NCBI GenBank assembly: GCA_003117195.1
Contig: BDSI01000021.1
Location: 1 to 64,000, forward strand
Reading direction: 5' to 3'
DNA from: Eudorina sp. 2006-703-Eu-15
Taxonomy: Eukaryota > Chlorophyta > Chlorophyceae > Chlamydomonadales > Volvocaceae
Length of the DNA stretch: 64,000 nt
The notes below the pieces were generated by a model. The model made no database searches, had not been told where the DNA came from, and was given only the letters and a program-made list of their open reading frames with translations. This document shows positions 24,382 through 35,600 of this stretch, piece by piece; within the stretch, counting starts at the first letter, position 1; each line of letters opens with the position of its first letter. Position numbers and translations under genes: made by a program.

Positions 24382-26512
24382 TCAGGCGAGCGTCGGCATG
24401 GGGTCGACCGAGGTGAACTCGGCGAAGACCAGCACCGCAAGCCGCGGGTGCGGCAGGCAGTTCCCGAAGAAGTCGCAGACCTCCTGGGGCAGCACCGCCT
24501 TCATCACGTGAAACAGCTCTGTGGACATGGACCCCAGGAGGAGGTCGATGGGAATGCCGTCCGGGCCCTGGTTCATCACCAGCACCTTGCGCGAGAGGCT
24601 GTGCAGGTGGTGGCGCAGCGCACAGACCGCTTGGAGGATCTGCGTGAAGGCGGGATCCTGCATCAGCTGCATGCGCAGGTACGACATCTCCAAGCAGCGC
24701 TTGCGCTTTTGTACGACGGGCAGCTCGTGCATCTCGTCATACAGCATGGAGACGGGCAGCAGCTTGTCGTAAAAGTCCCGCATCGACTCCGAGTTGAGGA
24801 AGGCGTAGGCGGACATCATGAGCTGCACCAGCACGCCCCGCGCCGACACAAACTCCTGCACCAGATGGCTCGACAGCATCTGCTGCATTGACGGCACGTT
24901 CTCTAGATTTGTGCTGCCGCCGCTGCTGCTGGTGCTGCCGCCGCCGCCCGAACTGGCGGCGCTGGCGCCGCCGGAGCTCGCGTTGCTGCTGCCGCCGCTG
25001 CCGGCGGAGACGCTGAACGAGGCCGCCGCGGCCGCCGCGGCGGCTGCCGATGCGGCCGGCGAAGGCCGCGGCGGCGGCGGGGGTGGCGGCCGGAAATGCT
25101 GCAGACCCGCCGGTCCGGGGAGGCCCGCCGCCGGGTGGTGTGCCCACTCCCCGGGCACCGGGGCGGACATGCGGGACTGGAGCTGCGGCGGCTTGGGCGG
25201 CGGCGGCGGCGGCGGGGGCGTCTGCAGCGACATCGTTGGTGCAAGCTGCATACCGGAAGGGTGAGAGAAGAACGGGCGCGGGGAAAGTTTTCAAGGTTGT
25301 GAAAGGAGCGAGGAGGTCTGAGAGACGGGCAAGCTGAGGTGCCGACACGTGTCGGTTGGCGGAAACCGGTTGCGGAATACCTAGCGGCCAGCGAGTAACA
25401 GCAGCAGCGACATGCAAAAACAGCGAAGGGAACGCCACGATGTCACACACCTGCTGTTGTTGCTGCTGCAGCTGAAGGTCCCCGGCTTTCGTGAGGAGAA
25501 CGTCGACCAGCTTGGGGCTCTGAAGCAGCTGGACCAAGGTCGCGGGGTCGACGCCCCGCTCGGCGGCTGCTTGGGCCAAGGCGTTCGCGAACGCCATGGT
25601 CAGATGCCCTTGGGTCGCCGCGCCGCCGCTGCCTCCGCTACCGCCCGCGGAGCCTGGGCCCCCGCTGGGAGTACCGTTGGCGATGCCCAACATGTTGTTG
25701 GGCGTGGAAGGCGGTGGCGGTGGGGGCACCTGGCCCGACGGGTTCTGACCGGGTGCAGGGGCGTGAACGCTAAGAAGCGATGCAGAAGGCATCATCAGCA
25801 TGTGGTCACCAGGGGCCAGCATCTGGCGCGGCGTCATCGGCGAACCGTTGTGCAACGCTGATGATGCGGCATCAACTGCCGATGCACTCATGACCGCGCC
25901 CGCAAGCGACAACGATCCCGTCGAAATCGTAGGGGTGCTTAACGCAGAACCGCTCAGACCAGTCAGACCGCTGTCGAAAGGCTTCAGGGGCGTGTGCGGG
26001 ACCGAAACCGAAGAGTGAGTGAAGCTGCTGCTCTGGGACGACGGTGGTGGCTGCGAGGGCTGCGGTGGTGGAGATAAGCTCTGGCTTGGGCCGAGTAATC
26101 CCGAATGTGTTGAAGTCCCGCTGGTTGAACTTACAGCCGCGGCCTCAAGAGCATGCTGAATTCGTGCTTGAGCCTCCTGTTCTACATGCTGCGAGTACTG
26201 CCTAATAATTTCCTTCTGTTCCTGGCTGAAACCATGAAGAGCATAGTCGGTTCCTGCGCGCCAACAAGCCTTTCCGAGTCAAGGAATAGCTGTCCCGGAC
26301 GTCAGCAAGTAAAACTTCCTTGCGGCGAAAAGATAAGGATAAATTCATGTATTCCATGATGTCATCCCTGAAACTGCGTTAGCGCAGAATATGAACTTAC
26401 CCGCGAAAAGAAGCGCTTGGCCCTCAGTTGGGGTCTGACCGAGGATGTCCTCGTTCGGAGAGCCCAGATGATCTTGAAAACCGCCAAACAAGTTCATTGC
26501 GGGGGCTGCCAT
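24382..26512 (-). CDS. Unknown Gln/Pro/Ala-rich protein with ordered C-terminus
   Basis: Three exons, right to left: 26401-26512, 25451-26253, 24382-25245, giving 592 aa with all phases consistent (GCG-G|GTAAGT to CAG|GA, then CAG|GTGTGT to CAG|CTT). I chose the ATG at 26512 (MAAPAMNLFGG); in-frame ATGs at 26581 and near 26497 are alternatives. After the first junction comes a charged helix (DYALHGFSQEQKEIIRQYSQ), then a Ser/Pro/Gly-rich linker, a Gln run at the exon 2 end, Pro and Ala/Gly/Ser runs, and a folded-looking, mostly helical domain of about 170 residues (from VQEFVSARGVL to LVFAEFTSVDP). The ordered ends with flexible middle resemble a transcription regulator or scaffold, but I recognise no family and assign no function. 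Confidence 0.65.
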
Positions 26513-27950
26513 ACGCCCGATTTTGGAATGCCCGGAGTTGCAGCCTAACGCCTCAGTTCTCTCACACACGCCAAGAGGCATTACTTTTCATCCGGGTGAC
26601 AACAGCGCCGCAAGTGCCTGCCCACACAATTTCACAATAGCCACCTACTCGCGTTAGCAAGACAAGGGGTTACTTTGCAAGCACGCGTACGGCAGCTGTA
26701 CAGCAGCCGCAAGCGCACCGCTTCAATCGTCTGGCCTGAAGTAACTGAATTGCATACAGCAGGAAAAGGTTGCAGAACGGGGTCAAATTTACGAGACCAC
26801 TAGCCGTTGGAAGCCCCGGACCGCAGCTTGAATCGCAAAACGGAATCGCATTGCGTCTCATTAATTATTGCAGCATTGATATACCTGCAGGTTCGTTCAT
26901 ACGAGCTGGCCGCGAGGGCGGCTTGCGGAGAACGGGCAACCTGCTGGGCGCCGCTGTATTCCTGTGATTGAATGCCTCCTATTAAAGTGCTTGATAAAAT
27001 TTCTATATCCGACTTAAGCCTCAGTTGTTCAATTATGGATTTAGAGTAATCTGTGTGTCGGCGACGATAACACCCAACGCCAAGGGACGGAGTGATCAAC
27101 CGCCGTCAGTAATACTCCTGCATCGCCCATTCCTGATGCACATACAATCAAACCTGCCTTGTGCCGTAACTCCCTCGACGCGCCATTTTTCGTAACGCAT
27201 GTTACGAAAAAGCATTTTTAAGAGTGACAACCTCTGCACTGCGTAAAGTAACCGCGTATGATGGATCGCAAGTCTGCACATTTCCCTTTCTTTGGGCCGG
27301 GACTCGCACGTCAACCTTGGACAAGGTCACGAAGAAGGCGAAGGTGAACAGTCCCGGAACAACGATCGACCAAATTTATCCGCTCGTGGCACTCGGAAAT
27401 ATCGACTGCATTTGAAGAACTGTAAACATATTTCTTGGCCAAGGCACGCACTTGGCGCCTGCTGACCTCCCCGTCCGCCACGTCAGTGATTTACCAGCGA
27501 CGGCAACAGTATGAAGCTCAAATTAAAATTTGACGCATCAAACAAGGTCATATGTGCCGAGATGCGAAGTCGTTGCGAATCGCTTGTTCAAGCACCTCGA
27601 TTCGGGTGCCCTCACCCCTTGCGCTTGCCTAACAACCATGCTGTAAAGAAATTCCCAAGCATACAATGTCAAAGGCCCCCAATATGTACTTCACGCGGAC
27701 AAGACAGACGTTCGGTGAACCGTTCGCGCTTACAAACCCCCTGACTTCCCCCTTCCCCGTCATCCACTTCTATCCCATGTCAAGCCGCTTACCTTCAACC
27801 ATCCCCTCAACCACAAACTGGCCCATGAACCCCTTAGCGCCATGGACTACCTGACGCTCTGACCTCGACCTAACGCGCATCTCTGCCTAACCCCCACTCC
27901 AGTCACTCGTACGTTCCCTGACAGTGCGGTCAAGGCAAAGAGCACACTTG
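26513..27950. other. Intergenic region, AT-richer, no gene seen
   Basis: Between the start of the unknown - strand gene and the stop of SEC13. It should contain the promoter of the former and the 3' UTR of the latter; a TGTAA signal in the SEC13 direction lies at 27730-27734 (TTACA on +), about 217 nt past its stop. No protein motif seen. Confidence 0.4.
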
Positions 27951-29443
27951 CTATTGCGTAATCTGCTGCCACACGCCGTCCATGGACTCCTTCCACAGCG
28001 TAACAGCGTTATTCCCGTCTGACACCGCGAGAATGGAGCCCGTGGTGGACCAGCTCACTCGCCAGACCGGCACCTTGAAATCGTGCACCAGCTTGCGGTC
28101 CCACCCGCCGCCGGACGGGCGCTCGCTCCAGACGAAGACTTGCCCGTCCTGGCCAGCCGACGCAATCGTGTTCTTGGGCAGGCCCAGGCTGGGTGCCCAT
28201 GCGACGTCGCGCACCCAGTCGCTGTGACCCGCCAGCGCCTCCTCTTCCGTCCAACCCATCTCGCCGTAACGCCAGATCTGGCGGGAAGCATGCCAGCCGC
28301 GCACGCCTCGGTGCAAGAAACATTTAGAATTCGTTTAAGCATGATGTCCGATACATTCGGGAACAACCAAGGGCGTGGTGCATCGCAGTCAAGCTTCGGA
28401 CGGCATGGTTCGCCACGACGCTAGTAGCGGGCGGCTATCAGCATGGAGGCCGAGTTTCTTTTACATCAAGTACTGATTGCGCCAATTCAAGACCAGCCCA
28501 ACCCTGCATACGTGCACACTCACCTTGACCATGTTGTCACAGCCCGCCGTCGCCAGCCGCTTCACAGGCCCCGACTGAGGCTGTTTTGTGCTCACCAGCG
28601 ATCCCGGCGCAGTTGCTGGCGCCCAGCTGACGGCCGTGCAGCCGATGCTGTGGCCACCAGGAAGCTGCCACACGGAGTCACAGGGGTACACACAAATGTG
28701 ACAAAGCAAATACCGGCGGGTGGACACGTATCGGGCCGATGCTTGCGTTTAGGGCATCCACCCTGAACTCCAGAGGATTCAAATACGATAATTCTTGCAT
28801 TCTGGGTAAACTGAACGACCACATGGCAGCACTACGGCATCCGCCCTCTTGACGTGAATGTCAACAGCACATCCGCACCCTGCCGTCACCCCAACCCTGG
28901 TCATGGGCCGGCTCACCGCGGCTACCAATTTTGACACACCTTGTTGGTCTCCCAGGACCCGTCCGATTTGTATTCAAGCAGCGAGACACTGCCATCCGAG
29001 GAGGCACAGGCGAGGATCAGCCCCAGCTCGTAGGGAGCCCAGCAGATGCTGTTCACCGAGGCGGTGTGCAAGTTCCCAGGAGAGATGTATGCCTGTATAA
29101 TGTTACATGTTCAGTATGGCTCCGTAGCGACGCTGGCCGTCTGCAAAAAGCCTCTTGCCTGTTGCCATTGGTTGCCCTGGCCCTCCTTCCATACAATGAC
29201 ACGATGATCAAACGAGCAAGACGCCAAGATAGAACCGAACTTCGGATGTCCCCAGCAGACTTGCCACACCGGGCCCTCGTGTCCTCGCAGGTCGGCAAGA
29301 TGTGTATGGTGATCTCCGACGATATCAAAGACCTTCACAGTCCGGTCAGAGGAGCATGTTGCTAGGCGACGCCCGTAGTAGTCTAGTTGCGCGTCGTGCA
29401 CCATATCTGTGTGTCCCGACTCAAAACTTGACAAACCGGTCAT
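27951..29443 (-). CDS. SEC13: SEC13, WD40 protein of COPII coat and nuclear pore
   Basis: Four exons, right to left: 29159-29443, 28940-29092, 28524-28664, 27951-28277, all joining in phase 0, for 301 aa, the usual SEC13 length. Diagnostic SEC13 strings occur in order: [117 protein letters not shown] and AVTLWKES near the end. In eukaryotes SEC13 pairs with SEC31 in the outer COPII coat at the endoplasmic reticulum and with the Nup84/Nup107 complex in the nuclear pore. The first intron (29093-29158, 66 bp) appears to start with GC rather than GT. The gene is head-to-head with the kinase-phosphatase gene, 224 bp away. Confidence 0.93.
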
Positions 29444-29667
29444 TTTCAATTCAATGCGGGGCAACAAGGCTGTAAGCCAAGACTCAATTGCGGTAACGCG
29501 GTTTATGCTTTGTCCGTTTCATGACGACAGTTAGGAGTGGGCGCGCTTTGAGACACCTTCAGCACGGCAACTGTACTGGACAACCTGCCAAATGCCCTCT
29601 CTAATTCGACAACAGCAAGCGCAAATTTGCGCTTAGCATTTTATGTATTACCGCGACTTCTGCAACC
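29444..29667. promoter_or_regulatory. Probable bidirectional promoter between SEC13 and the kinase-PP2C gene
   Basis: The two start codons are 224 bp apart and divergent. No clear TATA box or known operator was recognised; the role is inferred from layout. Confidence 0.4.
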
Positions 29668-32600
29668 ATGACAGGACTCAGTATAGCTTGCGACCCGATG
29701 GTCGACCGGCCGTTGCACGTTCCCGAGGCTTTACAGGCCATGGCCACAGCAGTGCGCAGCGGGGACATGGTCAAGGTAATCAAGTGTTGCCATCTTACCT
29801 TCTGAGGTCGTCGTGCGACTTCAGGGTTCTTATCCAACCAGCATGTGGCTCCACCTGCTCCTGAACATACAGGCGCGAACCATTGGCGAACGATGCGTGG
29901 TGCCATTAAACCTGACGGCCGCGGAACTCGCCATGTCAGGTGCTGGGTGTGGGGTTGCGTGTGGTCAAGTGAACACGCATCGCCCCTTGGTCCTGACGAT
30001 GTCATGACGTAACCAAATCCGCGGCCAATGTGCCGCTGCGCAGAACACGCAATGGCCGGTGGAATACACAGTGTAATGGCTTTCACTGGCCCCTAAACCC
30101 ACCGGCTGCTCGTTGCACGTGGGGCACATTCCCAACCCCCCAGCGGTGTACCACCATTGACCGCCTGGCGGATACGGTAGAACCCACCCTTCTCCCTACT
30201 CAACTCACGCATGTGTTGCTGGGCCTGCACCCCGCAGGCAAGGTGTCCGAAGGCGCCGAGAGCACGGTCTTCCGCGGCCACTGGCGTGGGCGAGAAGTCG
30301 CTGTCAAGAAGGTGAGTGACAACCCCGAGCCGCTGCCGCTCGCGCAAGGCCGGCGCCCCGTACCCGCCCTGGATGCACGTCTCAAAATTTCCACACGCAT
30401 GGTCACTTTCATGTGCCTGGGGCGGTAAGGCACATGCCCCTCGTCGGCTCTATTCATAAAGCATACCGCGGCTCAGTACTCCGACCAGGCTAGCCACAGC
30501 CAGTCAGCCAGTCAATAATGCTATCAATCAGTCAGACGCAGGCACGCCCGTGCTGTACCAGAGGGGGGGGCATCCGGACCTGTCCCGCCGGATCCGCTGA
30601 TGGTGTCCCAGACACGCTGCGCAGCGCATGACACGCGACTTGGCAGTGGGGATGATCAAGGCATGCCAACCGCACCCCTTGGCCCTCCGCTCAGCCGACA
30701 GCCAGCCGACTACTGACGCCCTGTCGAACAGGCGCGCGGTGCTGGTGCCGACGGCCGTGTCTGGCCGATTGGTGACCTTCCCAACGTCGGTGCAAATTTG
30801 CTGATGTCAAGCGATGTCATGTACTCACCCGCGCCCGCTTGGGCTCTGGCTTCCCTCCTCACCCAGGAAGCAGCACAGCGTCCATATGTCTACGGATGTC
30901 CTATCCACTCGGTCCGCCGCGTCCCTCACCCCCGGCCCACCTCTTTTGTCAATGAAGACAGCGAAATCGGCGAAACAGACCCCGACCCCCGGGCCCCCTC
31001 ACCCCCGACCCGCAGGTCCGCATCGCCACCTCCGCTGACCTGGACCGATTCCGTCGGGAGCTTGATCTGCTGGCGGGCCTCCACCACCCCGCCGTGGTGC
31101 CCCTGCTGGGTGAGGGAGGGAGTCCTGGGTTGCCTGCAGAGGGGGAGAGGGAGCGGCCCGAGGGCTGTGCGAAGGAAGCGGGGCGGCACGGAGCGGCGAG
31201 GGAGGGGGCCCCTGGCGAGGAAGACGTCTAGAATGATCTTGAGTAGGAAGTGGTTCGTGGGGCATGGTGGGATGGGTCATTGTGACTTCACCGAATCGCA
31301 ACGAGGGGGGGGAGGAATGTGCGGCCCCCCGCCTTGTGCCTGCCGGGCTTCCGTTGAAGACGCGCGGCAGCATTGGGACGGGTGTGGGGCGCAGCTTGGC
31401 CGCTGCCCCTCCTCTCCTACTTCTCGCCGCCCTCTTCTGGACGACGTTCGGGACCGCTCTGTCGCAGGTGCGCGCGCGCTGCCGCCTGACTACATGATCG
31501 TCTTGCCGCTGGCTGCTGGCGGCAATGTACGGCACGCGGTGTACGAGCTGGGGTGGCGGCCGAGCTGGCGGCAGCTTCTGGGCCTCGCGTACACGGTGCG
31601 AGCCTGGTGGATGGGAGGGATGGGGGGGAAGGTGGACAGGGTCAGGGGGGACTGATGGGGGAGGCTCTCGAACCAACAACTGAACCCAACAACCAGCTCC
31701 GGACTTTTCGACTCCGAGTACCTGACGGCTGTTCGGCACGTTGAGGGCGGATGCGATGCTTTGCAGCGCGCGGCGCGGCGCGACTCGGCGGCCATCAGCG
31801 GCGGGGGTGCTCGGGGGGGTTACAAATGAAGACTGTCCGGGGCGTCAGGTGCCGCTCCTGCTGCGCTGATCCGCCTACCTGACCACGTGACGTGACCGGG
31901 TGCGTCTGGGAGGCGATCAGCCTACCTGATCAGGGCCTACCTGACCACGTGACGTGACTGGGTGCGGCGGGGGAGGCGAGCCGGACGTGCGTGGCCATGG
32001 TCGTGACGCTGTGCGTGATGGTGAAGTGCGCCCGACGGCGTTGCCCGACCGTCCCCTACTCCCCGCCGTCCTCCAGGTGGCCGCCGGTATGCAGCACGTC
32101 CACGAGGCCGGCATCCTGCACCGGGACCTCAAACCCGCCAACCTGCTGCTCCTGGAGTCGCCGGAGGCGCTCCAGCAGCAGCAGCTGCAGCAGCAGCAGC
32201 GCAAGCGGCTGCTCCGGGAGGGCAGTGAGGTGAACGACGGCACCAGCAGCCTCGTGGAGGTGTCGATGCACGAGGCGGAGGCGGAAGCAGCAGGCGTGGG
32301 TGCTGCCGCGGCAGCGGCCGCGGCCGCGGACGACGATGATGAAGCGGGCTGGAGGCGTCTGGGAGAGCGGCTGCAGGGCGGTGTGGTCCCCTTGAGGGTC
32401 CAGATCGCGGACTTTGGGATCGCGGTGCGGGCCGATGGCCCCTCGGGGGTTGACCCGGGGGTCAATGGCCAGGAGTCCTCGGCGCACGCGGCCGCGAAGA
32501 GCGGCAAGCCGTCGGGCGGCTTCTACAAGCGGCAGATGGTGGGTGGGTCGGGGGGGCTGGGTAGGGGCGGAGAGGGGCGGGGCGCGGAGGTCGTGAGGCG

Positions 32601-35600
32601 GGGGTGGCTGAAGGCCGCGGTTTGGGGCTCTGGTGCCCGCAGGGGTGGCTGCATGCTGCTGGAAGGCGCTGGCCGCTGCTGACTGGTTGGGGAGTGGATT
32701 GCTGCAGGGCCGTTTTGGACATCGTTGCATATGGTACTTGCTACGTTGGGTTGGTCCGCAGGTGGGCACCCTGGAGTACATGGCTCCGGAGCTGCTCCTC
32801 CGCACCGCCCCCGCCAGCCGCGCCTCGGACGTGTACGCCTGGGCGGTCACCATGAACGAGCTGGCCACAGGTGCGCGGGTGGGTGGGTGGGCGGGTGGGT
32901 GGGTGGGTGGGTGGATGGGTTGAAAAGAAACAGCCCATACACACCCAGCCCGGCGACAAATACTTACCAACGATAATTACCAGTACCTGCAAGGCAAAGG
33001 AGGAAACGCAGGCGAAAGCAAAGAAGCGGGTGGGTGGGTGGGCGGGCGGGCAGCTGCCTAGCTACTGAATGTCGGTCATATCGGTGGACATGCCCCGCGG
33101 GTGGAGGAATGGATGGAGGGTTGGGTGGGAGGGAGGAGAGGGGGGCTTTGGAGCGCAGCACGGGAGCGACGTCGCCAGGTTGCAGACAAGGGCGGAAGGC
33201 GCCGGCGAGCGGTAGTGGGAGGCGAGACGGATGTGTTTCCACGGGCACTCTTATCGCCACAAAGCCACAAAGCCTGACAATGCGTCCCCTGCTCTTCCTC
33301 CCTGGTTGGTCCCTGGCTGTCGCCTCCCGGAGCAGGGGTGGTGCCCTTCTCCGACTGCACCAAGGTGGGTCCCGGGGGATGAGGGGGGCCCCCCGAGGGG
33401 GCAGGTCCGTGCCGCTGGGCTGAGAGAAGGCGGCCTTGGGGTCCGGGAACTGGCTGCCGCTGTAGGTGGTGCGACGAATCCGGATTGGTCGAGGCACGAC
33501 TGACTGCGCTAGCTCCCGGAGCAAAACGCCTGTAGAGGGTGTGAATGGCTCTCCCCCCCATGAAGTCTTTGTTTCGATGGTTTGCGCTGTGTGCCCACTG
33601 CCTTCGGCCCACTGTTGTGGTGTCGTGCACACAAGTTCAAGGTCTGACGTGACCCATGGTTCATTCTCGCCTGGTAACCCGACTCAATTCTGACCCTATG
33701 CCAGGCCAACATTTTGCCCTACCCAGTGAATCCATTCTCGCTGGGTGGCGCCGGGTTCGATTCTCGGTTCGCTCTTTCACATCAGCCACCCTGGTCCGGC
33801 CACCCCGGCAGGACAACCCCGAGGTGCACACGGTCCTGGAGATGGGGTACGGCCGCCTGGAGCTGGCGGCCGCGGTGTGCGCGGAGGGGCTGCGGCCGCT
33901 GCTACCGCGCAGCTGCCCGCCCGCCTTCGCGGCGCTGATGGGGGCCTGCTGGCGGGCGGACCCGGCGGAGCGACCCGACTTTGCGCAGGTGCGGATCTTG
34001 GGCCCTTTGGGGAAGCCAAGGAGGGGGTATAGTCTACCAAACCAAACACCTATGTCCCCCCTTCCCTTCCTCCCGCAGGTGCTCCGGGAGGTGGAGGCGC
34101 TGGCGGCGAATCTGCCGCAGTGGGAGGCGGCGCAGCAGCACGCGGCGGCCTCCGCGGCGGTGGCGGTGAAGCTCAACGGCCCCCACCAGCAGCCGGTGCG
34201 TCTGAACAGGGGGGTGGGGGTGGCAAGACAGCGGGTTGCGTTTCAGCTTGTGTGTGTGGGGGGGGGCGCCGTTTATGCCCGGTTGGGCTGCTGGATATCT
34301 CTCGGGGGCGACGTGCCTTCAACGATTCGAACCCATCCCAACTCTTGCCTCGTGGGCCTCCGGCCGCAAGCCGCCGGCAACGCATGGGTGCTATGTCGTG
34401 TGCATCAGTGGCCGAGCGTTCGGCCTTTGCTGGACCAGGGGCCTGATCAAGGGGGGCATGACCTGATCAAGGGGGGCCGGAAAAAGGGAGCCGGAACAAG
34501 GGGCTCCAGGCTAGAGGCTGTGTTGATGGGTGGAAGGTGGATCGGAGGGTGATGCTGGGGCTGCCCGAACCGAGGTCCTGGCCGTGAGCGTTACATTCCC
34601 GGGTCACGCAGGTCGTCATTAGCGCCACCGCCGTCGACGACACTGACCCAGGGGTCGTGACTCCTCCCACCGGGGACGACGGCGCGGCGGCGACCCCCAT
34701 GGACGTCTGTGAAGAGACAAACAACCGGGATACAGGCGCCACCGCCACAGCTGCACCACAACCACCACCATCAACAATACACCAGCAACCAGCCGCGGGG
34801 TCCGGCGCCGTACCGCTGCCGGCGCCGACCGTTGTGTTGCCGCCGTTCGTGCTCTGCTCCGACGATGACGAGGACGATGCTGTACATGGGACGGCATGCA
34901 ACGGCAACGCCAACGGTAACGGGGCCGCCAACGGTCAGGGCACCTTCGCAGCGCAGCTGCAGGCGGAGAGCGTGGCCCTGGCGGCCGCCGCCAACGGCCA
35001 TGGTAACGGCACCGATAACGGTAACGGTCACCAAGCGGACGAGCCCGGGCGCATCTTCCAGGCTGGGATGTTTGAGGCCATCGGTCCCCGGGACAGCATG
35101 GAGGACCGATGCGTGCTACTGCCGGAGGTTCACGTGGCTCCAGGGAACGGCAGTAGCAGCAGCGACGCGACCGGCAGTAGCAGCAGCAGCAACAGCGGGG
35201 TGACGCTGCCGCTGGTGGCGCTGTTCGATGGGCACCGCGGCAGCGAGGCGGCGGAGTTCTGCCGGGCGCGGCTGGCGGACACGCTGTGGGCGGAGGCGCG
35301 GGCGTGCTCCTCGCCGGTGGCGGCGCTGCGGCGGACGTTCCTGCGGCTGGAGACGGGTGAGCGCGGAGCGGGGCGGAGCGGAGGAGCGGGCCGCGCCACC
35401 CCGGCCCGGCCCGGCAGGCCTCGCGCACGTAGCCCATGCAGCAGCATACACAGAGAGAAGGAAGATGACTGCGAGGAGATGATGGGCGCGTGCCCCAACC
35501 GGGTCACCAACCCGTTGCCTCTCCCTGCAGATAGATGCACCCGTTACCTGTTCTTGCACATGCAGACGTCACGGTACCTCTCCTTGCGCATGCACATGCA

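Noticed and set aside
33741..33765. tRNA T-arm-like GGTTCGATTC
   Set aside because: No matching acceptor, D-arm or anticodon stems around it; it lies in an intron of the kinase-PP2C gene.
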